A DNA stretch of 64,000 nt from an uncultured Winogradskyella sp. (GCF_947501905.1 NZ_CANMXL010000004.1:332777-396776); one strand, 5' to 3'. Positions 1 to 8,463 are shown, numbered from the stretch's first letter. Notes: generated from the letters alone by a model not told the origin. Numbers and translations: made by a program.

Positions 1-1702
1 TAATTTCTTTAAAAAGAAACCCTATTACCTCCTAATCATTATTTATTTTATGAATATACATTTTTCTGTTGCACAAAATGAGCTTTCAGAAAAACTTGAA
101 AAATTATATGATGATGATCAGTATCAAGAAATAATAACGATTCTTGATAAAAAAGATAGTTTGACTATTAGGGAGGAAATTTATTATGCCCGTTCTCTTG
201 GCAGGCTTGCGCAGTTTTCTAATGGGTTAATCTTATCTAATAAAATAATAGAAAAATGTATCAAAAATAAAGACACTTCCAACTTGGTAATAGCCTATAA
301 TTTAAAAATTGAAAATCTCACTGATTTAAGACAAACAGAAGAAGGCTTAGCATTTTATAACGAAATACTACCCGTTTTTAGGAAGCAAGACTCAGTACAA
401 TTTCAGCTATTATGTTTTAAAATAGGCGCATTGTACTTATTAAAAAAAGACTACCAAAAGGCATATGAGACATATAATAGAATAACCATAAAGAAATATA
501 AAGAACTGGGGGTTTATTTAAATAATTATGGCACTATTTTATTTGAATTAAAAAAATGGGATGAGGCGTTACCCTTTTATAAAAAAGCATTAGCTCAAAA
601 AAGGAAAATTGGAGATTTGTATTCACATGACATCTATTTTTCCAATATAGCGCTTGTATACTTGAAAAAAAACATGTTGGGCAAAGCCAAAGTATATTTG
701 GATTCTGCAACTAATGTAAAAGAAAGATATAAAACCCTACATAGTAAAAAAGCACTGTACGGAGCATACAGTAGCTTTTACAACCTAAAAGGAGATATAG
801 GAACTGCAGCAGAATATTTAGATTCTATCTCATTAATTAACAATCAAATATTTGATAAAAAACTAAATGAAAAGCTAAATGAACTAGAAGCATTAAACAT
901 TAGGGAAAATTCATTAAAACAGAAAGTTAAAATAATTGACAATGAACTTAGTGTTTTACAGAAACAAAAATTATATATTATTATCGGTGTTTTATTACTA
1001 ACACTAATCTTGGGGTCTTTTATTTTTTTATTAAGAATACGGCACATAAAATCAAAGAGTCAAAACATTATCACCGAGCAGAAACTATTGCGCTCGCAAA
1101 TGACGCCCCACTTTATCTTTAATTCGCTTTCTGTTTTACAAGGAATCATATTAAATAAGGAAGAAAAGAAGGCAACATCATACTTATCAAAATTTTCAAA
1201 ATTGTTACGGCAAACCTTAGAAAACTCCCGTGGCCAAAACGTAACCCTGCACCAAGAAATAAAAACAATTGAACACTATCTGGCACTGCAAAATTTGGGA
1301 ATCTCTGAACCTGTCAACTATACCATCACTATTGAAAAAAATATAGACCCCGTGCGTTTTTACATTCCGCCAATGCTCATACAACCCTTTGTAGAAAATG
1401 CAGTTGAACATGCCTTCGTAAATAAATTAGACAATAAGACAATTCACATTCACATAAAACACCATGACAAATCGTTGGTCTGTACCATCATCGATAATGG
1501 TATTGGTATCGACTCACACCAGCAAAACAAAAGTCAGAACAAAAAATCGTTAGCAACTACTATAACTTCAGAACGCTTAAAACTGCTTGCAAAAAATTTT
1601 AATACAAAAGGTGGTATTACAGTGGAAGACAGAAAAAAATTTAATGAGCAAGGCACTGTAGTTACTCTAATAATCCCCCATAGAATTGATAGTATATCAT
1701 GA
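1..1702 (+). CDS. TPR-containing LytS-type sensor histidine kinase (5' partial)
   Basis: Membrane histidine kinase of the His_kinase/LytS class, the sensor partner of the LytTR regulator just downstream. The first ATG is at 50, but the frame stays open to the window edge. The residues before it (Lys-Lys-Lys-Pro-Tyr-Tyr, then a Leu/Ile run ending Ser-Val-Ala-Gln) look like a signal peptide cut after Ala-Gln, so the true start probably lies left of the window. Numbered from the ATG at 50: residues 10-270 are TPR-like helices, then a coiled coil, a transmembrane segment at about 308-328, the phospho-acceptor motif TPHFIFN (His354), the N-box PPMLIQPFVENAVEHAF near 440-457, and the G-box DNGIGI near 483. 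It overlaps the regulator gene by 4 bases. The periplasmic TPRs are the likely sensing part; the ligand is unknown. Confidence 0.92.
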   Translation, partial: NFFKKKPYYLLIIIYFMNIHFSVAQNELSEKLEKLYDDDQYQEIITILDKKDSLTIREEIYYARSLGRLAQFSNGLILSNKIIEKCIKNKDTSNLVIAYNLKIENLTDLRQTEEGLAFYNEILPVFRKQDSVQFQLLCFKIGALYLLKKDYQKAYETYNRITIKKYKELGVYLNNYGTILFELKKWDEALPFYKKALAQKRKIGDLYSHDIYFSNIALVYLKKNMLGKAKVYLDSATNVKERYKTLHSKKALYGAYSSFYNLKGDIGTAAEYLDSISLINNQIFDKKLNEKLNELEALNIRENSLKQKVKIIDNELSVLQKQKLYIIIGVLLLTLILGSFIFLLRIRHIKSKSQNIITEQKLLRSQMTPHFIFNSLSVLQGIILNKEEKKATSYLSKFSKLLRQTLENSRGQNVTLHQEIKTIEHYLALQNLGISEPVNYTITIEKNIDPVRFYIPPMLIQPFVENAVEHAFVNKLDNKTIHIHIKHHDKSLVCTIIDNGIGIDSHQQNKSQNKKSLATTITSERLKLLAKNFNTKGGITVEDRKKFNEQGTVVTLIIPHRIDSIS

Positions 1703-2436
1703 AAGCATTAATAGTAGAAGACAAAGCATACATTAGAAAAGGCCTCCTTAATCTCTTAGACCTGGTAGACACTGAAGTTCAGGTTATAGGTGAATGCGAA
1801 TCTGTAAAAGAGGCACTTATAGTGAGTAACACTTGTAAGCCAGAGCTAGTTTTTTTAGATATCAATCTTACAGACGGTACGGCATTCGATTTTTTAGAAC
1901 AAGTCAAAAACATAACGTTTAAAATTATTTTTATCACAGCCCACGAAGAGTATGCTTTGAAAGCGTTAAAAATTGGAGCTGTAGATTACCTGTTAAAACC
2001 TGTGGATATTGATGAGCTTCAAAATGCACTCAAAAAACTCAATAACTTACCCATTATATTACAAAAAGAGCAAATTCAATCCGCAAAAAATTTGTGGAAT
2101 GACCCTGGCAGCAAACTAATCTTATCGTTACAAGAGAGTTTTCAGGTCATAGATCTTAATGAACTAGTATTTTGTGAGTCGGACAAAGGATATACCACTT
2201 TTCATTTAAACAATGGTAAAAAACATCTGGCCTCTAAATCTTTAAAAGAGTTTGAAGCCCAACTGAATAACGCTTCGTTTACCAGACCGCATCGCTCATT
2301 TATGGTAAACCTAAAGTTTATTGACAAATATGATAAGTCCGGGGTTATTCATTTAAAGAATGGAAAAAAGATACCAGTCTCATCCCGTAAGAAGGATCAC
2401 TTCCTGAATCAGTTTTTAAATTGGGATAAAAGTTAG
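1699..2436 (+). CDS. LytTR-family response regulator
   Basis: DNA-binding response regulator of the AlgR/AgrA/LytR class, 245 residues. The receiver domain covers residues 1-120, with the acidic pair Glu7-Asp8, the phosphorylation site Asp54 (VFLDINL) and the switch lysine in LLKPVD near 108. A LytTR DNA-binding domain follows at about 140-243 (for example FTRPHRSFMVN and the tail VSSRKK). The start codon overlaps the kinase stop (ATGA), so the two are translationally coupled. LytTR proteins usually bind paired direct repeats. A tandem octamer lies upstream of two nearby lipoprotein genes, which makes those genes candidate targets; that link is inference. Confidence 0.95.
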   Translation: MKALIVEDKAYIRKGLLNLLDLVDTEVQVIGECESVKEALIVSNTCKPELVFLDINLTDGTAFDFLEQVKNITFKIIFITAHEEYALKALKIGAVDYLLKPVDIDELQNALKKLNNLPIILQKEQIQSAKNLWNDPGSKLILSLQESFQVIDLNELVFCESDKGYTTFHLNNGKKHLASKSLKEFEAQLNNASFTRPHRSFMVNLKFIDKYDKSGVIHLKNGKKIPVSSRKKDHFLNQFLNWDKS

Positions 2437-2487
2437 ATATTTCCTTCCCATTAACAATGATTTATATACCTAGTGTAGGTAAGCACT

Positions 2488-2590
2488 AATTTCTTCAAGT
2501 TATGCATTTATGCATTGATATTGGACGAAAATAAATTGTCTATTTCCTAATCGACCCCTCGTACATACTTTTAAACCTAATAATTAATTA
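2488..2590 (+). promoter_or_regulatory. Repeated promoter module, copy 1
   Basis: This stretch is closely similar to 4681-4783, and its downstream half also to about 9856-9905. It holds a tandem octamer TATGCATT x2 (2501-2516), then CTATTTCC (2540-2547), an 18-base gap, and TACTTTTA (2566-2573), which resembles the Bacteroidetes -7 box TAnnTTTG. The spacing between octamer pair, CTATTTCC and TACTTT is the same in copy 2. It sits just before the lipoprotein gene at 2609. The promoter role is inferred from position, spacing and conservation. Confidence 0.55.
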
Positions 2591-2608
2591 ACAAAACACT
2601 ATAGAAAA

Positions 2609-3151
2609 ATGATGAACAAAATAATCATTTTATTATGCTTCTTGTCCTTGTTTTTTTTGACGTCATGTGACAATGATGATGATTCCTCATTTAGTAGTAC
2701 ACCAAATGCGCGCATTGATAAAATTATTTTTACGAATATTCCAGTTTTTACGAACACGAAACCATCAGAATATAACTATTTTAGTATAGTTACTGATTTT
2801 AATTCATCTAGAAATTATTCGAATGAAGTTATTAGTTTAAAAGATGAATTAATATATGACGAAACAATAGGGCTAGTCAACAATTTAATTTTCACATATG
2901 ATGATTACATAATTCCCTCAAATAGTAGCCGTTTACTACAGACAAATATTTTATTTGGTGCGTCTTCTACAGACTATGTTAATGACCTAGACAACTTAGT
3001 GAATATAAATCTCGCAGACATCTATGAATTTGATAGTGCTGAAACTTTTGAAAAGTCTTATACTATTGAAATAACTTCATCAAATACAATACTAGATAAT
3101 TCTGAAGGTAATTACGAATTGACGATTCATGGTACGTTTATTTATGACTAG
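2609..3151 (+). CDS. Hypothetical lipoprotein
   Basis: 180 residues, family not recognised. The N-terminus is a lipoprotein signal: Met-Met-Asn-Lys, a hydrophobic stretch, then LTSC with the lipidated Cys at about residue 20. An Asp/Ser-rich linker (DNDDDSS) follows, a common start for surface-exposed Bacteroidota lipoproteins. The rest has no Cys, Trp or obvious catalytic motif and alternates polar and hydrophobic residues like a beta-sandwich. The gene stands alone behind the repeated promoter module and follows the LytTR pair, so control by that regulator is possible but unproven. Confidence 0.75.
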   Translation: MMNKIIILLCFLSLFFLTSCDNDDDSSFSSTPNARIDKIIFTNIPVFTNTKPSEYNYFSIVTDFNSSRNYSNEVISLKDELIYDETIGLVNNLIFTYDDYIIPSNSSRLLQTNILFGASSTDYVNDLDNLVNINLADIYEFDSAETFEKSYTIEITSSNTILDNSEGNYELTIHGTFIYD

Positions 3152-3254
3152 TCTTTAATTTCATGATTAATGTAACAGCTACTACGCTATTTTAAACTAT
3201 AGATCAAGGTTAGGTGATATTAAAACCGCAATACAATGATACTATAAACATCGC

Positions 3255-4115
3255 ATGAAACAAAAAATTAAAATGACCTTGCCAAAAGCCATACTATCTA
3301 TCCTAGTTATATCGATTGGGCATAAGATGCACACTCAAGGTTTCACAACCTTCGGAGACACATCTTGGGCAACGTATGATCCGAGGGCCTATCCCGAATT
3401 AAACAAGTTTGAGAGTTTTGACATGGTGTTGATTCCTCACGAAAGAATTGTACCAAGACCAGAACTTGAGCTATCACGATCCAAACCCAAAATACTATAC
3501 CGTAACGGAACCTTTGATGATTGGAATGTGTTATTCTGCGACAGGTTAAAGACAATACCGACTTCGGGAAAATGGAAAGTTGACGATCATGGAAGTCTTG
3601 AGGTTCAAATCAAGACGGTGGGCAGTAATTCTGAATTCAAAAGAGGAGAAACGATACACTATCAGACTCAAAAAATAAACGACACGCTGATCATTGCCAA
3701 TAGATACGAACATGCGAAAGCTCCAAAAATAAAGGAAATCCATTTTAGAACAAGTGGTTGCGAAGGAACTTGCCCCATGATGGAATTAAAAGTTCTAGAA
3801 CCACCCAATGCAAGATCAACACTACATGCGTTTGCATTCAATTTGAAGTTAAAAGGCCATTACTCTGGAATTATAACATCTAGTGAGTTTGACAAGATCA
3901 CAAACTTGATCAACGGGCTTAACCTGGATATGTACAACTTTTATACTACTGAGGTTTCTTGCCAAGAAAGGTATCTGCTTGAAATTACATTCACCGATAG
4001 CAGGCGTATTCTCGTTAGCGATTATGGCCATTCTTCCGGGAGTGAAGGCCTGGAGAAGTTATATCAAACGTTATTAGATCTGCGTTTCAGTCAAAGTTGG
4101 AACAAGAAAGAATAA
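3255..4115 (+). CDS. DUF6438-domain protein
   Basis: 286 residues. Residues about 8-28 form a signal-like hydrophobic segment, so the protein is probably exported. The second half carries a DUF6438-type signature: an H-x-R-T-S-G-C-E-G-T-C-P block near residue 165-176, followed by a strand-rich stretch, HYSGIITSSEFDKI and a conserved Cys-Gln-Glu-Arg. The function of this family is unknown. The first half (16-150) contains a WKVDDHGSLEV segment and is not recognised. The DNA here is visibly richer in G and C than the flanking genes, and reading the opposite strand also gives open frames, both consistent with acquired DNA. Confidence 0.7.
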   Translation: MKQKIKMTLPKAILSILVISIGHKMHTQGFTTFGDTSWATYDPRAYPELNKFESFDMVLIPHERIVPRPELELSRSKPKILYRNGTFDDWNVLFCDRLKTIPTSGKWKVDDHGSLEVQIKTVGSNSEFKRGETIHYQTQKINDTLIIANRYEHAKAPKIKEIHFRTSGCEGTCPMMELKVLEPPNARSTLHAFAFNLKLKGHYSGIITSSEFDKITNLINGLNLDMYNFYTTEVSCQERYLLEITFTDSRRILVSDYGHSSGSEGLEKLYQTLLDLRFSQSWNKKE

Positions 4116-4190
4116 AATGGTCACAGCAAGGAGATATATAAAGTCGTTTGAAGACACATCCATAAACGCTGCCTGGAACAAAAAAACTAA

Positions 4191-4436
4191 ATGAACGATC
4201 ATCGAAAGATCATATTTGTTCTGAGCATAACATCTGCGCTACCTATGGCTTGGATGATCGTGCTCTATCTGTTCACCCTTCTCAGCACCATTCAATTGGG
4301 GCACTTCCCAGTGCCATCTGTCGATGACCCTAAACGGCTAGGGTTGTATGTGCTCTACTATATTGTGTTCTTTAGTTTTTTCGTAATAGTCTTTGGGATC
4401 ATCCTATGGATAGTTAGCGTTTTTATTTTCAGATAA
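4191..4436 (+). CDS. Small two-pass membrane protein
   Basis: 81 residues, not recognised. There are two hydrophobic segments, roughly residues 8-32 and 52-80, separated by a short loop rich in Pro and Asp (FPVPSVDDPKRLG). The protein ends in a hydrophobic tail FIFR. It follows the DUF6438 gene by 75 bases and shares its higher G+C, so the two were probably acquired together. No motif suggests a function. Confidence 0.5.
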   Translation: MNDHRKIIFVLSITSALPMAWMIVLYLFTLLSTIQLGHFPVPSVDDPKRLGLYVLYYIVFFSFFVIVFGIILWIVSVFIFR

Positions 4437-4442
4437 CATAAC

Positions 4443-4550
4443 ATGGCAATGCCAAAAGGATATCTAGTGCTATTCCTGTTGGAAATGATGGCATTGGCCT
4501 TTCAGATACTTGCAGACCCGTTTCGAATCAATCATTGGTATCTGGATTAA
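4443..4550 (+). CDS. Possible 35-residue hydrophobic peptide
   Basis: A short frame starting ATG 7 bases after the preceding stop and ending TAA at 4548-4550. The peptide has one hydrophobic segment (YLVLFLLEMMALAFQIL) and a polar tail ending HWYLD. Close spacing and similar base composition suggest it may belong with the small membrane gene before it, or be the remains of a longer gene. Chance is also possible at this length. Confidence 0.25.
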   Translation: MAMPKGYLVLFLLEMMALAFQILADPFRINHWYLD

Positions 4551-4597
4551 TGAAAAGTCATAAAACTGAAAAAGGACAGCGGCAAACAAGCAATATG

Positions 4598-4667
4598 AAC
4601 GCAACAGGTGTTTGTATATGAGTTATCACACATTAAAAACAACTAGAATAAAATGAAAGCACAAATA
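4598..4667 (+). pseudogene. Relic of zinc-finger 3' end plus ankyrin-gene 5' end
   Basis: This stretch aligns with about 12287-12361, the 3' end of the PARP-type zinc-finger gene, the spacer, and the first codons of the ankyrin/propeller gene. Shared landmarks are ATGAGTTATCACA (Met-Ser-Tyr-His in both), a TAGA-x-TaAAATGAAA spacer and start, and gCACAAATAG. The similarity stops after about five codons and promoter copy 2 begins. It is a footprint of a lost or recombined second copy of that gene pair. Confidence 0.6.
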
Positions 4668-4680
4668 GTTGATAAACACA

Positions 4681-4783
4681 AATTTCTTCAAGTTCTGCAT
4701 TTATGCATTGATATTATGCGAAAATAGATTGCCTATTTCCCGGTCTATTGTTCATATATACTTTTAAGCTTGATAATGAATTA
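4681..4783 (+). promoter_or_regulatory. Repeated promoter module, copy 2
   Basis: Matches 2488-2590 over about 100 bases. It contains the tandem octamer TCTGCATT/TATGCATT (4694-4709), CTATTTCC (4733-4740), 18 bases, and TACTTTTA (4759-4766). All internal distances equal those of copy 1. It precedes the lipoprotein gene at 4819 and probably drives the cluster that follows. Confidence 0.55.
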
Positions 4784-4818
4784 AAAGATATTCTTAAACA
4801 CATATTTAATTAACATAC

Positions 4819-5457
4819 ATGAAAACTTTACAACATCTTACAAAAGCAACCTTTGTATTATTATGTTTAACATTACCCTTACTTCAATCCTGTGGTTCAG
4901 AACCTGAAACTATAGAAGACCAGCAGTTAAGTAGTTTTATGGTTGGTGGCATCTATTTTATAAATGGCTATGGCGGAACCAATGCCGTGAGCACTATGAT
5001 GCAAAGTGCTGGATATACCACAAACAAACAACTAGTAAACGGTTATAAAGAAATATTCGAATTCCCATTTGAATCATCTCAAGCTTCTGGTATAAAAAGC
5101 ATGTTTAGCTCTATGTGGGATATTTCTAACAAAAATGATTTGTTAGAGACTATTGAAGATTTAAAAACAAGAGAGCACCCCTATAAGGCTTGGGATTATG
5201 CCAGAATTGTAAATAATGCTTGTATGGGATATGCTACAGGTTGGCTTACTAAAGACGAAGTAATAAATATCAACAAAGAAGTGCTACCCTTAGCTCAAGA
5301 AAAATTTAAAACCTGGGAAGAATTCTATACCAATTATAACAAAGGGAGAATAGACTGGAATCCAGATGATGAACAGGGAGAATCCTTCGAAAAAATTGCC
5401 AGCACCATTACTACTTATAATAACTCTATTTACAAAATACTACCCTTAAATAAATAA
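4819..5457 (+). CDS. Hypothetical lipoprotein
   Basis: 212 residues, family not recognised. The signal sequence ends LLQSC, giving a lipidated Cys at about residue 25. The mature part is mostly helical and acidic, with a Gly-rich start (GGIYFINGYGGTN) and a conserved-looking WDYARIVNNACMGYATGWL segment. The gene is first in a run of closely spaced plus-strand genes (9-base gap to the next) and sits directly behind promoter copy 2. The product probably sits in the outer or inner membrane facing the periplasm. Confidence 0.7.
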   Translation: MKTLQHLTKATFVLLCLTLPLLQSCGSEPETIEDQQLSSFMVGGIYFINGYGGTNAVSTMMQSAGYTTNKQLVNGYKEIFEFPFESSQASGIKSMFSSMWDISNKNDLLETIEDLKTREHPYKAWDYARIVNNACMGYATGWLTKDEVININKEVLPLAQEKFKTWEEFYTNYNKGRIDWNPDDEQGESFEKIASTITTYNNSIYKILPLNK

Positions 5458-5466
5458 TTAGAAACC

Positions 5467-5928
5467 ATGAAAGTAACAACATTTAATGCTACAGACCACC
5501 CAAAGATTGAAGATATAGAAAAGGTTCTTACAGATAAACTGGGTGATACATACAAGTATAAGACCAATAAAAAGGCCACAAGTTTGGTGGGTAAAATGGC
5601 GGGAGGCTCAAAGCGAGATAGTGTTACGGTCATTAAAAACGCCTACCACAGAACGGTTGTGAGTGTAGAAACCTTTAACGACCACACATCAGAGTCTGGA
5701 AAGCGTACCAATATCTATTTTTCTGAAGATACATTGGCAGGCTGGCTAGCCTTTTTAAATAAAGAAGCTGGTTTTTTAGGAAGAATTATCATTAGACTCA
5801 TTTACGGCAATGGAGGTGGTTTTTACCAAGAGGTAGAACAAGTAGTAAAAACCAATATAAACGGTAAAGACGAAACTGTAGAAGTAGGCTTGAGTACCTT
5901 ATTTAAGAAGAAGAAGAATCAACAATAA
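5467..5928 (+). CDS. Hypothetical cytoplasmic protein
   Basis: 153 residues, not recognised. There is no signal peptide. The protein has an alpha/beta N-terminus with many Lys residues, a Gly-Gly-Ser-Lys-Arg turn near residue 47, and a segment FLGRIIIRLIYGNGGGF (about 98-114) that could be a short membrane-interacting hairpin. The C-terminus is a basic tail FKKKKNQQ. It starts 9 bases after the upstream lipoprotein gene, so the two are likely co-transcribed. Confidence 0.65.
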   Translation: MKVTTFNATDHPKIEDIEKVLTDKLGDTYKYKTNKKATSLVGKMAGGSKRDSVTVIKNAYHRTVVSVETFNDHTSESGKRTNIYFSEDTLAGWLAFLNKEAGFLGRIIIRLIYGNGGGFYQEVEQVVKTNINGKDETVEVGLSTLFKKKKNQQ

Positions 5929-5969
5929 CCGATAGGTGACTTACACCCAGTATAATAAATCAAAACCAA

Positions 5970-6446
5970 ATGAAAGAACAATTCAAATACAAACCAGGAA
6001 TCAAGTCCATATTTTTAAACCTTTTATGTGTAATAGGTGGCACCTATATTTTCTATTATGGAGGTATCAGGGCCACATGGGGTACGGGAAAAACTGCAAA
6101 TATCATCATGATAATTTGCGCACTTTGGACCATTTACTTCATTTATGCCCTCTTTAAAAATTACAAAGAGCTTACTAGCGATAAGGCGTTTATAGAAGTA
6201 AACGATCAATCTTTAATTGTTACCGGTAAAGCTATTCCGTGGAAAGATTTTACCCACTTTAAAACCATTCCTAATTCTGAAAACCGCAGCAGCGAATTAT
6301 TTGCCTATGATTATCAAGTTAATGGCTCAAGAAAAACAGGGCAATTGGATTCAGATAAATTTCAATCAAAGCATCGATTTAATGAATTTATAAAACTCGT
6401 GGAACTCCAATCAGGAATAGAAGTTACAGATGTATTTGATGAATAA
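5970..6446 (+). CDS. Membrane protein with PH-like domain
   Basis: 158 residues. Two transmembrane helices lie near residues 12-30 and 42-62. After them comes a soluble domain with the pattern of bacterial PH-like proteins of the STM3941 type: ADKAFIEVNDQSLIV-type strand, then IPWKDFTHF, then a C-terminal helix that ends with ELQSGIEV. The placement of the W-x-D-F strand after a beta-hairpin is typical of that fold, though I give only the fold class. Residues 70-75 begin the domain. It follows the previous gene by 41 bases, and the next gene starts 15 bases after its stop. Confidence 0.6.
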   Translation: MKEQFKYKPGIKSIFLNLLCVIGGTYIFYYGGIRATWGTGKTANIIMIICALWTIYFIYALFKNYKELTSDKAFIEVNDQSLIVTGKAIPWKDFTHFKTIPNSENRSSELFAYDYQVNGSRKTGQLDSDKFQSKHRFNEFIKLVELQSGIEVTDVFDE

Positions 6447-6461
6447 TTTTAAAATTAATAT

Positions 6462-7046
6462 ATGAAAACAGTACGATTAACCCTAATGATACTTACAGTT
6501 GCACTAGTCTCATGCTCCGGCATCGGATCTTCAATCAAACTATCAGATGCATCGAGTACGGCTAATATTGAAAAAATACTATCCGAAAGTTTCGATGGCG
6601 ATGCTGAAGTCTATGACTTTACACTCTATGCGGGTATATTGGAAGATGAGCTAAAAAACATCAACAGAATTTACAAGCATAAAAATACTTTTTTCTGGCA
6701 AGAATACTATGTTTCCAGTGGTGGATTTGACGACCCAATTAAGAAAGTGGATGCACCTTATCTGAAGAAAACACCTTTTAAAATTAGTGATATAGATGTA
6801 TCTATTATTCCAGTTAAATACCAAGAAGCCCTAGCGCTCTTAAAGGAAAAAGAATTGTTTGACGAAAATAAAACATATTATCTGAACAACTGGGTATTTA
6901 CTTCAGACAGAGATGGGGCTATAATATCCACTTTTACCATCCAATACAGAGTAGGTTCGGTAAGCACGGGAAGACAAACTGAGATCACTTACGACGATTT
7001 CTCTTTTAGTGTTAATTCCAGCAACGAACTTAAACAAATAAACTAG
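6462..7046 (+). CDS. Hypothetical lipoprotein, paralogue of the next gene
   Basis: 194 residues. The signal ends LVSC at about residue 18. The mature protein appears to be a distant paralogue of the product at 7051. Both have an N-terminal helix (IEKILSESF / LKSLIEKEF), a central strand set, then a shared pattern of a Phe/Ile strand, IPVKYQEALALLKEKE-like helix, and a Tyr/Asn-rich strand before the C-terminus. The similarity is weak and by eye only. The 4-base gap to the next gene indicates translational coupling and a tandem duplication. Confidence 0.65.
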   Translation: MKTVRLTLMILTVALVSCSGIGSSIKLSDASSTANIEKILSESFDGDAEVYDFTLYAGILEDELKNINRIYKHKNTFFWQEYYVSSGGFDDPIKKVDAPYLKKTPFKISDIDVSIIPVKYQEALALLKEKELFDENKTYYLNNWVFTSDRDGAIISTFTIQYRVGSVSTGRQTEITYDDFSFSVNSSNELKQIN

Positions 7047-7050
7047 AGCG

Positions 7051-7665
7051 ATGAAAAAAATAACCATCAAGATCATCCATCTTTTCATATTCACTTTACT
7101 GATGAGTTGTGGCGAAAACACCGCTTCTAAAATTGCTTTAGAGACTAATGAGGGTATTGTAGGACTTAAATCTTTAATAGAAAAAGAATTTGGACTTGAC
7201 AAAAAGGCACACACACTAAGTATTTCAATGAAGGGTAGGACTTCAAGTGACATAGACCAGATTACGATATTCTTTACAGAAAATAATAAAGATGGTATGT
7301 GGTTTTATTCGATGTCTACAGCACAGCTTTTAAAGCCCGAGCCTACCGATAGTACAGAGCCAGAAGTAAAAATGAAGGCACTAAGCGAGTTTACCATAGA
7401 AGCAATTCCCTCATATTATGATCAGGCAATTGCAATGATCGAAAAAGAGACCAACGAGTTTACAAATTTCAGAATAAACAGTTATGACTTGAACATTGAA
7501 AAAAACCCCAATACAATCACACACCGTTTTACCTTATTGGCAGACAAAACAGACAACAAGACCAGTTACTACGGTACTAGATTAGAGGGTAATGTTTTTA
7601 GTTTCAAATTCGCAACAGATGAAAATGGAACTCTTAAATGTTCAAAAGGATTAGACGCATTCTAA
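7051..7665 (+). CDS. Hypothetical lipoprotein, paralogue of the previous gene
   Basis: 204 residues with a lipoprotein signal ending LLMSC (Cys near residue 20). The IPSYYDQAIAMIEKE helix near residue 114-128 corresponds to IPVKYQEALALLKEKE in the preceding product, which supports a tandem duplication. No catalytic residues stand out. Both proteins are probably periplasm-facing, and the helix resembles the binding helix of small beta-rich carrier proteins, but no function can be assigned. Confidence 0.65.
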   Translation: MKKITIKIIHLFIFTLLMSCGENTASKIALETNEGIVGLKSLIEKEFGLDKKAHTLSISMKGRTSSDIDQITIFFTENNKDGMWFYSMSTAQLLKPEPTDSTEPEVKMKALSEFTIEAIPSYYDQAIAMIEKETNEFTNFRINSYDLNIEKNPNTITHRFTLLADKTDNKTSYYGTRLEGNVFSFKFATDENGTLKCSKGLDAF

Positions 7666-7752
7666 AGAGAAAATGGCGAGAGGTAACTCTATGTATTCGA
7701 AAAATTAAAGAGAGACACAAAGTACTGAACTCAAAATCAATATAACAAAAAA

Positions 7753-8361
7753 ATGTATAATTTATTAGAAATCAATATAATAGACGAAAAAAAACACTAC
7801 TTGCTAAAAGGTAGTCTTTATGATAATGCACAAAAGGAAGTAGGTAAAATATTTGATGATGGAACCATTCATGCAGACATGAATAGTCCATATAAATTAA
7901 TATTAGATGAATCAGACTCACTGATTAAAAATAGGACATCTACAGATATGATTGCTACGTCTGTAATAAGTGCAGGACTCTTGTTTTTAATATCTCCAAA
8001 AGCTCAAGATTTGCTATTAGAACTAGCTTCTAATGACATAGAAATGTATGAAGTGGAAATACAAGGGAATGATTTTGAATTGAACGATTACAAGATTGTA
8101 AAAATCTTAGATAAAGTTGATTGTGTTGATTTGGAAAAATCTGATGTTGATTACGATGAAGATTTTGATTCGATTGATAGTGCCGAAGAAATCGTACTAG
8201 ACGAAAGCAAGATACCCATAGGAAAACAACTTTTCCTTTTAGGTAAGCGATCGACCGGAATAATTGTAGTTCATGAAAATTTAAAACGTGCCATAGAAGA
8301 AGCAGACCTTACAGGTTTTCAATTCTGGGGTTTAGATGAAGCGTATCAAGTAATTTCTTAA
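7753..8361 (+). CDS. Possible DUF1629/Imm43-like protein
   Basis: 202 residues, without a signal peptide. The C-terminal segment (about 165-195) reads GIIVVHENLKRAIEEADLTG followed by Phe-Gln-Phe. It has the same layout as the ending of the DUF1629 (Imm43-type) family, a strand with a V-S/H-E-x-L-K helix, then LTG-F-x-F. Members of that family are predicted immunity proteins against polymorphic toxins. The N-terminal half has a short strand-rich part and a hydrophobic segment near 72-90. Residues 125-150 are strongly acidic. No toxin gene is adjacent. The family call is tentative. Confidence 0.45.
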   Translation: MYNLLEINIIDEKKHYLLKGSLYDNAQKEVGKIFDDGTIHADMNSPYKLILDESDSLIKNRTSTDMIATSVISAGLLFLISPKAQDLLLELASNDIEMYEVEIQGNDFELNDYKIVKILDKVDCVDLEKSDVDYDEDFDSIDSAEEIVLDESKIPIGKQLFLLGKRSTGIIVVHENLKRAIEEADLTGFQFWGLDEAYQVIS

Positions 8362-8371
8362 GTAAGTATTA

Positions 8372-8445
8372 GAACAATTAGAGTAAAATGGGAGCACGAT
8401 TAGAGAGTTTAAAGATAGGTAGCCCATCAAAAACTGAGAACTCAT
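8372..8445 (+). pseudogene. Relic of the ankyrin-gene 5' end
   Basis: The spacer AATTAGAGTAAAATG and the following codons (ATG at 8388) align without gaps to the spacer and first 19 codons of the gene at 12347: Met-Gly-Ala-Arg-Leu-Glu-Ser-Leu-Lys-Ile-Gly-Ser-Pro-Ser against Met-Lys-Thr-Gln-Ile-Glu-Ile-Leu-Lys-Asn-Gly-Ser-Pro-Ser. The frame runs on to a stop at 8498 and overlaps the start of the propeller gene out of frame. It looks like the leftover start of an older ankyrin/propeller gene. Confidence 0.6.
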
Positions 8446-8463
8446 ATATAAACTCTAGCGTAG

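Larger units (their letters stand above)
4437..4818. other. Gap with relic sequences and promoter copy
   Basis: Apart from the short frame at 4443-4550, this gap holds a decayed copy of the zinc-finger/ankyrin gene junction (4598-4667), followed directly by the second copy of the repeated promoter module. The rest (4551-4597) shows nothing recognisable. Confidence 0.6.

Noticed and set aside
6903..7253. 116-codon minus-strand open frame across the two lipoprotein genes
   Set aside because: It overlaps two well-supported genes with signal peptides and shows no protein-like pattern.
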